NCBI GenBank assembly: GCA_011037195.1 | Contig: JAAEAF010001973.1 | Location: forward strand, 62,001-126,000 | Reading direction: 5' to 3' | Origin: Triatoma infestans | Lineage: Eukaryota > Arthropoda > Insecta > Hemiptera > Reduviidae | Length of the DNA: 64,000 nucleotides | Shown: in pieces, positions 23,316-35,714 of the stretch | Position numbering within the stretch: the first letter of the stretch is position 1 | Layout of the letters: every line of letters begins with the position of its first letter | Translations under genes and position numbers: made by a program | The notes under the pieces: model-generated | Database searches by the model: none | The model's input: only the letters and a program-made list of their open reading frames with translations | What the model was told of the DNA's origin: nothing

Positions 23316-25839
23316 TAGGGAATGCAAACGGACTGACTAACCATAGATAAGAACTAGAAATCCTACTACACGAAAGACGAATAGACATTGCTCTTATAAT
23401 GGAAACACACTTCACAGAAAGAACACGCTTCTATATCACTGATTACAAAATTTACCCAACTATACCAAGTAATGGCACTTACTGCATGCAATCCACACTT
23501 ATCTCGCTCCAAATTGAACCCTTTAGTTACACCGTAGCTAACCAAAATTTTGGTTAGCCCTCCAAACCAAACAATAGACCAAAATCAGTTTCTTTCTTTC
23601 TTTCAGTCTTTAGGCACTCGATTTTTTAGTGATGGTGACTACAACGCGAAGCATCCTCGCTGGGGCAGCCGATTGTCGAACCCACGAGGCCGTATCCTTT
23701 GTAATGCCCTCTCTCAGTCTACCTTCTCCTATATCTCTCCTTCACAACCAAGATGCTGGGCCAACTGCTCTAAATAAACGTCCTAACTTACTTGATTTTT
23801 TAATCTGCTCGAATATTTCATCGTTTCATACTGACATATTCACATTGGACGAATTATCTTCCGATTACAGTCCCGTCATTCTTACATTAGACATACACCC
23901 CAAACGCTCCCTTCCGAAACCTTCGCTATTCAACGGACCGATTGACTGGGACTATTTTAGAGACTTACTTGAAGAGAAAATCAATCTAAAAACACCCCAA
24001 CAACTAGATGACATTACATACAACTTTACAACTGTAATACAAGAAAGCGTAAGACAAGTATCGTCCAATTGCACAAATGTACGAACTGAACGAGTACCGT
24101 TCACTTACCCCTCTACATACGAACTCTGATAACTCAGAAGCGGCGGTCGAGATCCCTCTGGCAACATACAAGGTATCCTTCCCACAAAAGACAATTTAAT
24201 CATCTGACAAGAAAACTTAAAACAGAACTTCAAACACACTATAATAAGCAATATGGAGAATACACAAAATCTCTGACAGCTGACGACAACTCACTTTAGT
24301 TTGCTACTAAACGCATATTAAAATTTCAACAAACTTCCTCTCCTCTTCGCTCTGCCGACAATTCCTGGGCCAAATCAGACCAAGAAAAAGCAGAATTATT
24401 CGCAACCCTCCTCTCATTTGTATTCATAGCATATCCTAACATCCAAGACTTACAACACACAACAGAAATTAACAATGAACTAGACACAAAGGACATTAAC
24501 AATGACCTTTACCTCTTTCACTGCCTCGCAACGCATTTACACCTCCTCAAGTCAAACTGATCATTATCGACCTCCCCCAGAAAAAAAGTCCTGGCTACGA
24601 CCTAATTACAGCTCAAATCCTTCACCAATTACCCCAAAAAACAATAATTTTCCTTACTACTATATACAGCTCTATATTGAGAACTACCTACTATACTATT
24701 CTCTGGAAATTCTCTACAATTAGAATGATATTAAAACCCCGCCAAAAAAACAACTCATCATCCTTCTTTCTACCATCCCATTAACCTACTTCCAATCCTA
24801 GGAAAAATATTGAAAGACCCCTTCTACCTCGCCTTTCAAAAATTATTGAACCAAATCATCAATTCGGTTTCGCTGCTGTCACTCCACAATCCAGCAACTC
24901 ATCGTGTTGTAGACACCATCGCTACTTCGCTTGAACTAAAACAGTGCTGTGCCGGTGTATTCTTAGATGTCAGTTCGTCAGGGTATGGCATGAAGGATTG
25001 CTGTGCAAACTCAAGCGCTGTGTACCCACTACTTACTATCTCATTCTTAATTCCTATCTCACAGACCGATTTTTCCAAGTAATTCATGGCTATTCTCAAT
25101 CTTCTATTCATCCCATTCTTGCTGGAGTGCCACAAGGAAGTGTTCTAGCTCCCCTGCTCTATACTCTCTACGCTGACTTACCTTCACATCCCAATACCTC
25201 TTTTTACACTTTCGGTGACCATACTGCAATCCTTTCCATACATTCTGATCCTACTCTAGCAGTTCGCACTCTACAATCCCGAACTGCGAATTAAAATGGC
25301 GAATAAAAATCAACCCACAGAAATAAGTACATAGTCTTTACACTAAAACGGAAAATTCTTGCTCCTTGCTCCTGTCTACTTATATAACTCCCCTATTCCC
25401 TCAGCAGACCATGTGCGGTACCTTGGACTGTACCTGGACAAGCGACTTACTTGGAATCCCCACACAAGACTTAAACGCATTGAACTGAATAATAGATACA
25501 GGCTCTTAAAGAGACTACTCAACCAACGCTTAAAACTAACACTCTACAATAAAAGACGACGTATCTATCTCTTTTGGTCCCCATATGGACTTACGGACTC
25601 GAACTTTACAGAACTGCAAAACGATCCTCCAATCTAAAATCCTCCGTCATATCCTAAATGCACCCTTCTTTGTCAGTAATCTAAATATCCACAATGACCT
25701 CAAAATTCCATTCGATTCTGAACTTGCCAAAACTCGTTACAATAGCTTCCATCAAAAACTCATATCACAGCCTAACCCTTTAGCTGCAAATTTATCGTCA
25801 ACGACAATATTCCTCTTCTGGTCCTACTCTTCCTTCTAA
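23316..25839 (+). pseudogene. Jockey ORF2 (endonuclease-reverse transcriptase), broken
   Basis: The encoded protein would nick target DNA and prime reverse transcription. The endonuclease begins with G-N-A-N-G-L and the metal-binding glutamate region I-M-E-T-H-F (about 23316-23415). Its C-terminal half has G-D-Y-N-A-K-H-P-R-W-G-S (about 23635-23668) and the D-E-L-S-S-D-Y-S-P-V region (about 23850-23878). The RT follows: A-G-V-P-Q-G-S-V-L-A-P-L at about 25119-25155, then a region where Y-A-D-D has become F-G-D-H (about 25216). The thumb and C-terminus lie at 25359-25839, with V-R-Y-L-G-L-Y-L-D-K-R-L-T-W-N-P-H. Frames change at least six times. Confidence 0.87.
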
Positions 25840-26020
25840 TACTCACAGATGGCTGAGGCGCCGCTGGCCACGTAACCAATTGGTCGACTAGTGATGGTCA
25901 TTACTGGATGACCATCATTCACAACTACCACGCCATTTGTAAATTGTTCATACATCACATTTACTTGTTGTTCCTTATAGAACATTTGTAAATATTCAAT
26001 TAAAAAAGTTATTAAAAAAA

Positions 26021-26349
26021 TATATATATATAAAACAAAAAATTAAGTTATTAAACTTTTAATCGGCTGTCTTACACTTTAGTACTATAATCTACTTGAC
26101 AAAATACATTTTAACTCAGAATGTTTCTACCATTTTCAGTTGTCATTGGCTTTATAAAATGGCGAAATTATAGAATATACCGAAATAACAATTTTAGCCA
26201 GGACTAGCAGCCTTAAAAACAATTTTCATAGAGTTAAAAGTTAAAATTTTTTTTTTATTATTTTTGTCAATTAATTCTTTCTTTCAGGTTTTCGCCGCCT
26301 TAGTTTGTGTTTAAACACTTAGTTTGGTTTGAGACCGCGTGAGTGATAT
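26021..26349. other. Non-coding stretch
   Basis: AT-rich sequence with no recognised feature. Confidence 0.45.
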
Positions 26350-26900
26350 TTCAAGGTTTCATCCACATTGCATTAGGCTTCTTCAGAGTAGTGTTGTTTT
26401 GATCACCAGACCAAGTAAAAGTCAGGATCAATTTTTTGTAACGAGCAGCAGTGGGGCAGTGTCTAACTTCTGCATTAGATAAAGATGTTTATATCTCCAT
26501 TGCTACAGTCTTGTTGCCAAAGTCGTAGCTTTGTTTTGTTTTGGAAAACCGTTAATTATTTTTTCTTTTCATTTTTCTTTTCTTTCGCAGGAGAAGGGCA
26601 GCCATGCTCTTCTCTAACAGAGTCCATTATCATTGTATTTATGCATTTTCCATTTTCTCAATTTCTATTGTGTCTCTCTTGAACATATTCGTAATAATTG
26701 TTTAATTTTATTGCCAAGAACTTTGGTGTCAACAAAATTTATTCCATGCCTAGGTAGATCAATGTTATACAAGTGTAGACATCTCAATTTTGTTATGTTT
26801 AACATCAAGTATATGCTCTTCAAGTCGAGTTGTGACTAATCTCTTAGTGTGTTCAATATATTTTTCTATACAGCTGAATCGAGAGCTGTTTTGAAAATTG
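26350..26900 (-). pseudogene. Penelope-like element GIY-YIG endonuclease relic
   Basis: Reading the minus strand from about 26878, broken frames give C-I-E-K-Y-I-E-H-T-K-R-L-V, then T-R-L-E-E-H-I-L-D-V-K-H-N-K, and after stops D-T-I-E-I-E-K. This order is that of the C-terminal GIY-YIG endonuclease of Penelope-like elements: Y-I-G-Q-T, then R-L-x-E-H, then E-(A/S)-I-E-I. The Y-I-G glycine is replaced and several stops are present, so it is dead. A degenerate hammerhead-like segment lies 3' of it at 26352-26386, consistent with Penelope terminal repeats, which are known to carry hammerhead motifs. Confidence 0.6.
26352..26386 (-). ncRNA. Degenerate hammerhead-like segment
   Basis: On the minus strand it reads CTGAAGA, a segment with poor stem II pairing, then GAAAC and no clear GUC. 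It is recorded because of its position next to a Penelope endonuclease relic. Activity is unlikely. Confidence 0.3.
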
Positions 26901-27569
26901 TGTTGTTTTTTTTAATTTTAAGAAACTTGCGATAAACTGCAAAAACCAGTACATTACAATATATTGAATATAATTAATTTTTAAAATTTTTTTTTTCAAC
27001 AAACAAGTGATAGTCAAACACCGCCATTTTTCTTTTCAATTGAATATCAAAACGTCACTAATGCCAATTATTATAAAGAATTTAAATAACTATTTAATTA
27101 TTTTCTAAAATTCTTAACACTAAAAAATACAAATGCTAATAAAAATGAAGCAGTTCTATATTTAATTATTTATTTTTCATACAACAGCATTGTTAGTTTA
27201 TGTCTCGTAAGAAAAAAGTAATAAGGCATAACAGTTTATGCTTCAACATAAACTTTATGGAAACTTTAACATAATGCGTTGACTTTACTTTAAGAAATAA
27301 CTTCAACGCTAAAAGCGTAAATGGTAAAGAACAAAACCCTATGAGGAACGATGTGGGAAGCCATAAAAACCTCATTTTTTTTTATTAAGAAAAATACAAT
27401 CTCATTTAATGAAAAAATTAATCCATATCAAGTTATTAATCCATATGATGAACACAATATGTGAATTCTTCTCTTGGAATTTCGTAAAATTAAATCTATT
27501 GTCTCATAATTACTGTATATTTATCCATGTGTTTTATCTATCTGTTTGTATTTTTGTTTAGTTTTCTCA
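26901..27569. other. Non-coding AT-rich stretch
   Basis: No recognised gene or element. Confidence 0.5.
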
Positions 27570-27915
27570 TGTTTCTGTAAGAGGAAATATTTCGATGGTG
27601 TCATTAAGTTTTCACCGAAAATACATGTTGTGAGTCCTAAGGAAAACGAAAAAAATGTTTTTACTTCTTATTCTTAGTAAAAAGTATGTGTGAAAAAATA
27701 TCTCAATATCTCGAAAACATAACATCTTGAGGGGCTCAAACAAGTGCGACTTTACTGATTTTGTATTTTTAATTTTTCATGACTTTCTCGACGATTTTCC
27801 TCAAAATTTCCATAGTAACAATACACATAGAGGCCTATCATTTTTGTTTAAAATTATTTTTTGGCGGATAATATTGTTTTTTGGTGCTGGGAAAGCTGCA
27901 GCTTTCCTCTATCTA
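27570..27915 (-). repeat. Family H repeat, partial reversed copy
   Basis: The 3' terminus CTGTAAGAGGAAATATTTCG (about 27574) and the block TTTTCACCGAAAATACATG (about 27610) are clear. A degenerate internal segment with TTTCTCGACGATTTTCCTC follows (about 27784). Confidence 0.6.
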
Positions 27916-28079
27916 AAATGTGACCTCAATACATTCTTCAAATGCTACAGTCTTTAGATAAGTGTTTCTTAAGATTAACAGCCCGGCAGACGGATAAATT
28001 CCATGATATACTGTACATATTTTCACGTGTAAATATATATTATGATTAAATAAAGTATTTAATATTAATTTAAAGTATT

Positions 28080-29200
28080 TTTACTAATTGTCTGTTACGA
28101 TGGTTTGCTGCGGGAGAGGATGCGGTAGACGATCCTAGTTGGCTCTGCGGATGATGTAGCAGCACTCATAGTTGGTAGAGACGTGGAACTTGCACAAATC
28201 AAGTTAAAGCAGGTAGTGCATATTGTACCTTCCATTTCGAATTGGTAAAGAAATCATTGAGTCTAAACCGGCAGCAGAGTACCTCGAAATGACGATATAC
28301 TGGAAGCTTAGCTTTAGAGAGCATATTAGAAGAGCGGCTGACAAGGCATTAGAGCGGTGAACCGGTTGGGGAGATTGATGACTAACTGAATGGGCCCAAG
28401 CCAAGTAAGCGTCGACTACTGATGTCTGCGACCCAATTTTCCTTACTATATGGAGCCGAGATTTGGGCAGATGCTCTGACTAGGAGGTCTACAGGAAGCG
28501 GATTGGTCATGTTCAAAGACTGAGTGCCTTACGGATCGCTTCAGCATACCACACTGCATCGGGTCCAGCTATTTTGCTAATTGCAGGAGTGATACCAATA
28601 CATTTATTGCCAAAGAGAGCAAGGCTATATACATACGGAAAGCAGAGATCAGAAAAGCAGCTCTCCGTAAGGAAGAAAGGGATCGCACTCTGCAGAATTG
28701 ACAGGCAGACGGGGAACCGAAGTCTAGAGGGAGATGGACTTTGAAGCTTATTAAGCAGGTAAGACCATGGCTGGAGTGGCGGTGTGGGGAGGTCAACTTT
28801 TATCTTACCCAGTTCTTAAGTGGACATGGATGTTTTAGATCATACCTCCATAGGATGGGAAAGGTGGCCTCTCCGTGCTGCCCCTTCTGCCAGAGCTGAT
28901 TGGCGACGTTACCCACATATTTTTGGTATGCAGTAAATGGGCTACTCAGCGTTACCAGCTAGTAGAAAAGATAGAGGATTTCTGTCCGGACTCTATCATC
29001 GGTAAGATGATAGGCAAGGAGGAGACCTGTAACTGTGCTTCTCTGGGTTTGTACACTCGTTCTTCAGAGGAAAAAAGTATATTTAGATGAATAGGAAGAA
29101 AATAGGAGAGGGCCCTTTGGGCGCTATAAAGACCTGGTTTGAAGTAGCGTACTGATCACTTCCAGGCTAGTGTTCCGCAGATAGAGGAGGTGTTTTAGTG
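28080..29200 (+). pseudogene. R1-clade LINE reverse transcriptase relic
   Basis: Broken frames on the plus strand follow the same order as the R1-like protein at 46566-48110. A decayed S-A-D-D-V-A-A-L-I segment in the catalytic position is at about 28147-28175. Then come A-A-E-Y-L-E (about 28268) and S-L-L-Y-G-A-E-I-W-A-D-A-L (about 28440). V-Q-R-L-S-A-L-R-I-A-S-A-Y is at about 28515-28553, V-N-F-Y-L-T-Q-F-L-S-G-H-G at about 28792-28830, and the C-terminal Cys-rich segment P-C-C-P-F-C-Q at about 28877. The 5' half is missing and there are many frameshifts. The similarity suggests the same R1-type subgroup as the 46-48 kb copy, but much older. Confidence 0.8.
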
Positions 29201-30235
29201 GGTAGCCACTTGGGAGTCCCACACTTTGCGCATGAAGCGTTTCACCTACCTCTTAAAAAAAAAAATTTTACTAACATACCACACCATTAAGAGCGTTACT
29301 AGAATTACCATTTCTGAAGAAAACATATGTTAACCGGAAATATTACTGTGGTGCTGAAGTATACTGGTATGTTTTAACCTCGAGGAAATGAATTTGATTT
29401 GAACAACCCTCAAGAACAAAATTCTTCACTTATTAAGTAGAATGGGTCAAGAATCTAATTATATAAATATATATTTATAAGTATAAATATATTAAATGTA
29501 AATAATAATTAGTAATAATATATAAATATAATTGAGTTGTTTACATTCTACGGAATGTTTTTCCCAATAGAATATTACATAAATAAAAATTTGAATATTT
29601 GATTTATTTATATATTATATGAATATTTATGTATTTTGTTTAGTTAGTATGCTTTATAGTAATTATTTTGTAACTTTTTTTTAATTACATCCAATTCAAT
29701 TTAAGCGAAATATAATGACCGACTACAAATTTGAATCAATAGCCGTCCGCCACAATGTTCTCTTCAAATATTTTTTAGAATTTCGCTTCATCTTATAATT
29801 CTAGCAAGAAGTATTTTAATGAGTGTAGTCAGGAAAAAAAATTACTCCTGTTGATCTGTCAATCTATCAACCTGACAGCCTAGTAATAAGACGTTAGTAT
29901 AAATAAATTCATCTTCTGGCTACATTTTAGGTGAAATAAGTTGAGTCAACAATCCATCTATCTCATCTACGTTTACTAATGATTGTCAACATGTCTACGC
30001 ATAAATTAATGCATATATATATATAATAAAGAAGCTGTTGAAACTGTTTTATCATCATCATTTGAAAATACAGTTGAACAATGTAAATAATAAGCTCATG
30101 AGGAAGGAAGGGGGCTATTATATTTTCCATTTAAAATTGGCTGGAGTTCTCCCGGTAAAACTGTATTGGGAGCCTATATATATCTGATGAATGGTAGACT
30201 TTCAGAAACAAACAATTAAAAAAACATTTCATTGT
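29201..30235. other. Non-coding AT-rich stretch
   Basis: No gene or recognised repeat. The sequence is very AT-rich with ATATAAATAT-type motifs at 29455-29640. Confidence 0.5.
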
Positions 30236-30654
30236 CTCTTACTGCAGGTAAGAGAAATTATTGCAATCGTGTCAAATTTTCGAGATCGTGTTCAAACAGG
30301 AAACAAACGTTTTGAAGTGCCTTGAGTCAGAAAAATGGTTTATAGGAATTGGTCTGTGTGTGTGTGTGTGTGTGTGTGTTTTAATTTGGACATCATGCTC
30401 CGCTGTTCGAGCTCTAGATGAAATTAATTGTCAGAACTATTATAAACTGAACTATATAATCATTGTCAAACTAACTTCTTAGGATAATGACTAATCATTA
30501 ATTTATATAAACATAAAAGAAAATAATCTTATTTCAGAAAATAATGCGATAAATCAATAATTTGTTTTCAATTTAATTATTTTTTCTTTTGTTTTTACTT
30601 TACTATTATTATTATTATTTTCCTCTCAATCTTTGATTTTATTATTGTTATGCA

Positions 30655-30691
<37 letters not shown>

Positions 30692-31170
30692 ATAACTCAA
30701 AAACCGGAGAAAGTAGGAGAAAGTTCAAACTTGATATTTTGTTTCTACCAGTTTAAGTTATACCAGAGGATCTGATAATAAGGTTTTGGGTTAAATTCGG
30801 TTAACCAGAAGTAAGTTTATTAAATAGATTTTTTACTTTTTTGCGATTTTTCTGGAAAAACGAACCTAACTTGGTGCACTAACTACACACTACAGTAGCT
30901 ATGACATTGATTTGAAACATTTTTCCGGGAAAATTCATTTTAGAGGTTTGGTGATGGTGGGGGTGAAATTGTTGAGGTTCTACTTCCCACAAAAAAGCCA
31001 ATTTAGTTTATTATATGCATAATTCTGTTCTCTATAAAATATTAATAGATCTGACTTTGATTAGACCTATCACTTTTGTTTCAAATTTTTTTCCGGAAAA
31101 ATCATTAATGGTATTTTTTGGGGAGGGAGGAAGTTGTACTTTAAAAAAAAAAAAAAAAAAAAAAAATCGT
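30236..31170 (-). repeat. Family H repeat, long reversed copy
   Basis: The terminal hairpin CTCTTACTGCAGGTAAGAG lies at about 30236-30254. After it come TTGCAATCGTGTCAAATTTTCG (from about 30260), a (TG)n tract at 30355-30380, an AT-rich insertion, and a second (TG)n at 30657-30690. Internal units at 30700-31130 carry GGTTAACCAGAAGT and TTGAAACATTTTTCCGGG. It ends in a 27-base A run at 31141-31167. Confidence 0.75.
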
Positions 31171-31699
31171 TTTATTAAGTTTAGATCGATACGAGCTTGA
31201 AGATAACTAAACATTTAAAATATGGATGGCAGCTTTTCACTGAACAGCTTTACATTGAGAAAGGCACTTAGAGGAGAATTTAATATTGCAGCGCTTCCAA
31301 GGGCACTTATAAAATTAATTTTCCCAGAAAATATTCAATGTAATATTATAGTTTCTTTTTATAAGTAAGTATTATTATGTAATGAATTGTTGGCAGCATA
31401 TCTTGCCCGCAACAAAACAATCATTGGCAATCCGCCCAACTGCTACGTCACATAAGCATCTTCCTACCACAAGGAGATCAAGATACTCCAATCCCTCGGA
31501 GAGTTGGAAGGAGAAGTAGGGGAATTTGTCTACAAACCTACTAGGGAAAGGTGAAAAGTTCTCGGCCTGCCCATAGATGGCACTGCTACAAATGAAATTA
31601 CTGTTTTGTTATGTTGGCACACTAATTGCAAAAGTAAATACCAAATATGAATTTGATTAGGCAAATAGTTTGTTGTTTATTACAGCCGTAATAAGGATT
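31171..31699. other. Non-coding stretch
   Basis: No recognised gene. A mariner terminal repeat should lie at the right edge but was not resolved. Confidence 0.45.
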
Positions 31700-32685
31700 T
31701 TAAAGTAAACGTGTGTGTTTTTGACAAAATTAATAAACTTGAATACCGTTCCATTATAAAATTATTAGTTTTGAATGGTTTGTCGCCAACAGAAATTCAT
31801 CCATTGTTGGTGAAAGTGTAAAAGTTATCTGAAACTTTGTTATCAACAGTAAAAAAATGCAGCTGTGTTTGTTTAATCGTGGTCATACATCGATTGAAGA
31901 TGATCCACGTGAAGGACGGCAAAAACTTCAACTACCGAAGAAAATATCGAGAAGATACACAATATGCTTCTAGACGATCGAAGATTAAAGGTGTATGAGA
32001 TAGCTAAGTCTGTAGGCATCTCAGAAGGCTACGTCCCATTTTACACGAAGAACTCAGTATGAGAAAACTTTGTGCAAGATGGGTGCCGTATTTGTTAAAT
32101 GGTGGTCACAAAGAAATAAGGAATCGAGTTTCTCAGCAATGTTTGTGCCGTTTTAAGAAGAATCCCACCGATTTTCTGCGCCGAATTGTTTCGATGGATG
32201 AAACGTTGGTTCATCACTTTACACCTGAGTCAAAACAACAGTCCAAGCAGTGGGTAGAAGCCGGTTAATTGAATACCTGCCAGATTTGGGAATAGCACGC
32301 ATATCTTCCTGACCAGATAGGTGAAAAATTAGAGAAAAAAGGCCTGGTTTGCAAAAGAACTAAATCCTCTTTCCCAAGGACAATGCACCCGCCCACAAAG
32401 GCGCTTTGGCAATGGGAACGTTGAAGAACGTTTTGTTGGAACATCCTCCCTATTCGCCAGATTTAGTTCCCTCTGACTTTCATCTGTTACCCAACAAATT
32501 CTAAGAAATTTGTGGCTGTAAAAGGTTTTGGGTCAAATGAGAGGTGATAGCAGCGATAAAGGAATATTTTGAAGAACTTCCAGAATCGGAACCCAGGGGA
32601 CCTCAGGGACGGTATCCAGTTATTGGAGAAACGTTGGAAAAGTGTACTGAACTAATGAGAAGCTACATTGAGAAATAAATGCATT
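31700..32685 (+). pseudogene. Mariner transposase, D,D34D type, inactive
   Basis: Frames on the plus strand cover nearly the whole transposase. The N-terminal region begins near V-C-V-F-D-K-I-N-K-L-E-Y-R (about 31712), followed by the helix-turn-helix phrase N-G-L-S-P-T-E-I-H (about 31778). The core starts with R-K-L-C-A-R-W-V-P-Y-L-L (about 32062). The catalytic blocks are M-D-E-T (first Asp, 32194-32205), K-D-N-A-P-A-H-K (second Asp, about 32378) and P-P-Y-S-P-D-L-V-P-S-D-F-H-L (third Asp, about 32447-32485). The C-terminus Y-I-E-K-stop is at about 32678. All three acidic residues survive, but several stops and frameshifts inactivate the gene. Terminal inverted repeats and the TA duplication were not resolved. 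Confidence 0.85.
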
Positions 32686-33185
32686 TTTAAAATAAAACAC
32701 TCAGAATGAAATGGGCAGAATGAAATATATAAATATATATCTTAATGTTTGGCCACTTTTGAAGTAACTCCTATACGAAAAGATATCTAAAAAGTGAACA
32801 TAACTAATTTATGATGATGTTAATGTTTTTTGATTTTATTGCCACCTCACATCTTAAATCAGTGGTTGAATGTGGCGATTTGTTTTTGAAAACTTTGAAA
32901 ACAAGTAGTGGTTGAATTTTACTACTGTATTGAAAACTATTAAAAAAATGAAGAAAAATGCCGCTAATTTCACTTCAATATTTCAAATCGTTGGCTGTTT
33001 CGTAAACTAAAGTTAAAGGCGGATTTTCTTAATAATTTCTAATAAATAAGAGAGTTCAAATGCTGACAACACTTAAAACCTATTTTAGAACCATTAGGGA
33101 GTTAAAAATCAGGTTAAACATCATTAAAACAAAACAATATTCCAATTCATTTACAAAATCTATAAAAAAAATATTTCTTATTTAT
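32686..33185. other. Non-coding stretch
   Basis: The 3' flank of the mariner relic, then AT-rich sequence with no recognised feature. Confidence 0.45.
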
Positions 33186-33500
33186 TCAATGACCTCAGCT
33201 TAAACGGCACAAGCGCAGTCGCTGCCCAACAGATGCTAATCGTATCATGTCTACTGGAATTACTAAGCAGTTTTCTCTGAGTGCTTCTGGAGTTGTTGGT
33301 TCCCTGACATAAATTTTTTCTTTGAGATACCCCCAAAGAAAAAATTTAAGAGTGGTTAAATCTAGCGATCTGGAAGACCACCCTACCGGTTTCTGCCTCC
33401 CGATCCAGCGGTTACTGAAATCTGTCTCTTAATGAATGCGGAATGGTTAGAGATAAAACTATTGGGCAAGGGCAACTCTCAGGTCATTCTTGTACGTACA
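33186..33500 (-). pseudogene. DDE transposase fragment (Tc1/mariner-related DDE_3 type)
   Basis: The minus strand reads N-R-W-I-G-R, K-P-V-G-W-S-S-R-S-L-D-L-T-T-L-K-F-F-L-W-G-Y-L-K (about 33430-33320), then E-P-T-T-P-E-A-L-R-E. This corresponds to a very common insect transposase block of the form R-S-P-D-L-T-P-L-D-F-F-L-W-G-Y-L-K. The catalytic second position (P-D changed to L-D, L-D-F to L-K-F) is altered. Upstream sequence to 33720 is consistent with more of the protein but is broken. Only a C-terminal fragment is supportable. Confidence 0.65.
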
Positions 33501-33789
33501 ATCTTCAAGAAAACATCACCATCACAAACACTCTGCCAGTACAGTCTGTCAATTCCACTAACGCTATCACTAAATCTATGTTTCTTTTGTAAAGACTGAA
33601 GTAGGTACTCTGTTTCTCAGAACATGTATCAATGTTCACCTAATTTATGAGTTCCACCACCTAGACAACCCTCTGTCTAATTTCTCTCACTACTGTAAAG
33701 AATAAAGTGTCCAGGAAATGCCAAATTATGAAATTTAAGTTTCAAATTCAAAGTAAAGTTTTCTTTAAGTACAAATAAATGTAGATTTT

Positions 33790-34013
33790 TTTAAACTTAA
33801 GGTGGGTCAACATCTATGGTCTTTGGAGCCTGTAGCCATCTCAATGCACTGCCGGCCTCCGGACAGTGTTCTCTCGTTACAGAAAACATTGTCTATCACC
33901 GGACAGTGAGCTGTAGAGGCTTCTAGGAAGAAAAAATCTAATGGTAGCACAGCTAGACTCGAACCGGGTCCAGTCCAATACGCTAACCACTTAGCTATAC
34001 TCTTCCCTAATGA
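33790..34013 (-). mobile_element. tRNA-derived SINE, probable
   Basis: On the minus strand a polymerase III A-box-like TAGCTAAGTGGTTAGCG (about 33979-33995) is followed 20-30 bases later by a B-box-like GGTTCGAGTCT (about 33956-33966). The spacing lacks room for a normal anticodon arm, so this is a tRNA-derived SINE head, not a functional tRNA. Non-tRNA body sequence with GC-rich GGACAGTG repeats extends leftward to about 33790. Boundaries and target duplication are not resolved. Confidence 0.65.
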
Positions 34014-34194
34014 ACCATTTTCTATCTCTCATTCCACTTCCTTTATTAACTAACCTTGCTCTTATTATCTCTCTTTTACTTTCTCTACACCTTCCACTCT
34101 CTTACAACCTCGGTTACTCTCCTTCTCTTATTATTTCTACGTCACTTTCCCTCTTACTCTCTTACGCACTAGATTCTCTTTAAGCTTTCTCTTA
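34014..34194. other. CT-rich low-complexity stretch
   Basis: Pyrimidine-rich sequence with repeated CTCTTA/CTTTCTCT motifs, possibly a decayed extension of the family H hairpin side. Confidence 0.4.
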
Positions 34195-34745
34195 ATCCTA
34201 GTAAAGGAGGAAGTATTGCGATCGTGATCATGTTTTGGGGTCGCCTGAATGGGAAAGAAATGTTTCTAGCAAATGGTCTGTACGTGTGTGTTAATAGAAC
34301 ATCTCAAAAACGAAAAGTTGTAGGAAGCTCAAATTTCGTATCGCGTTTAGGAACATGTTTAGATCACATGATGACAAAATCCACTAATTTTTCAACTTCA
34401 TTGTGTTTTTTTCCGTGATTTCCTCGAAAACGGCTCCAACGATTTTCTTTAAACTACGTTATAGTCTCTTCTATTCTTCATAAATACCTATCAGTTTTAT
34501 TTGAAACATTTTCTGGGAAAATTGATTTTTTTGTAGCATCATGCTGTTTCCCCCTGTGAACACCACTTCAGTATAATATATGGCCTTGCCATCTATACTT
34601 TCAACATATTCCAATATATATTGATAGAATAGCAAATTTGCAGAAAATCGGTTAACTGAAAGTGGATTTTACCGAATAGGTTTTTTTGAGATTTTTGGAA
34701 TTTTCTCGTAAACGGTTACAAAGATTTTCTTTAAACTATTAAGAT
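34195..34745 (-). repeat. Family H repeat, reversed copy
   Basis: A hairpin-like CTCTTAATCCTAGTAAAG, GGAAGTATTGCGATCGTG (34208) and TCTCAAAAACGAAAAGTTG (about 34304) are followed by two internal units with CGAAAACGGCTCCAACG (about 34422) and GAAAATCGGTTAACTGAAAG (about 34642). The right end is truncated. Confidence 0.7.
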
Positions 34746-35714
34746 TAAAGAAAAACACGAAGTTGAGGGATCGAAAACTTCCCCCTTTTTTGTAGGCGAA
34801 GGTAGAATAAGACCTTAGAAGTAAGAAAGTAGAATGTAAGGTAGTATGTAGATGTAGATTAAGTTAGAATAGGCCGTAAATTAAGTTAGGATAAGATATA
34901 GGCTAAGTTAATTTAGGATGTATATTAGATTAAGTTACAGATAGGATAGTTTAAGAATAGAATGTAATAGGAAAATTAGTCGAAAAATAAAAAGGGGGGT
35001 TGGAATCATACCTCAGAAGAGATCTAAGAAACGGACGGAGTGGAGAAGGTTGCGCGACACAATAACGATTGAGTTAGTTTTCGGACCCGAAATGAAATAT
35101 GTTCTTGTGTGACTCCTGTGAGTGGAGTCGTCAAGGTGACGGATTTTCCAACGGTTGGCGCTATAGATCATATTCTTGCCCTTAAGAGGATTTTGTCGAC
35201 CGAGGAACTGCCCAGCTGGAGAGTGAACTGCCCAACACGAGGCAATATTAAATAAAAGAAAAGGCAGCCAAAACCCTAGCTTTTGCTCTCAGGTCTATAC
35301 CCCGAGGAAGTTAAGAAAACATCAGGTTTACCACAAGTAGTGAAACAGAAAGGGGACGAGTTAGTTTTCTTTTTCGTTATTTTTCCCGTTTTCCTCAGTC
35401 AAGTGACACTTGGTTTTCCTTTTTTTTATAGGTACTTCTCTTTTTTTTAATTCTTTCTCTTTTCTTTTGTATATATTTATAGTTATAATTGTTTAATTTC
35501 TTTTGTTGGTTATAGTAGAAGATAGTTTTTTTAATCTTCTTTTCCCTCTGTATACATAACTGAAAGTAATTTTGTTTTTTGCTTTCCTTTTCTTTTCTTT
35601 GTTAAGTGTATTTGTAAATTTTCTTTTTGTTTATTTGAAAATACAGAGGTGAAAACTGTTTTGTTAAACCACTCCAGGCATGTTTGTTTGTCCTCTATCC
35701 CTCAAAGTTAAGAG
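34746..35714. other. Unclassified stretch with TTAAGTTAGGAT-like repeats
   Basis: From about 34800 to 34965 there is a purine-rich run of degenerate words such as TTAAGTTAGGATAAG, TTAGAATAGG and TTAGATTAAGTTACAG. From 34990 to 35360 the sequence is less AT-rich and unique-looking, but I find no protein motif. 35400-35640 is T-rich. Nothing can be assigned. Confidence 0.4.

Larger units (their letters stand above)
21545..26020 (+). mobile_element. Jockey-type LINE, nearly full length, inactive
   Basis: This is a two-ORF non-LTR retrotransposon: a presumed 5' UTR (about 21545-21980), a gag-like ORF1 with zinc knuckles (21981-22936), ORF2 with an apurinic-type endonuclease followed by a reverse transcriptase (23316-25839), and a 3' UTR ending in A/T-rich sequence at about 26020. 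Many stops and frameshifts break both ORFs, and the catalytic Y-A-D-D motif is lost. The 5' boundary is approximate and no target duplication was confirmed. Related 3' fragments are at 5002-5723 and 39984-40640, so the subfamily was active in this genome. Confidence 0.85.

Noticed and set aside
33950..34013. Functional tRNA gene on the minus strand
   Set aside because: The distance between A and B boxes leaves no room for an anticodon arm.
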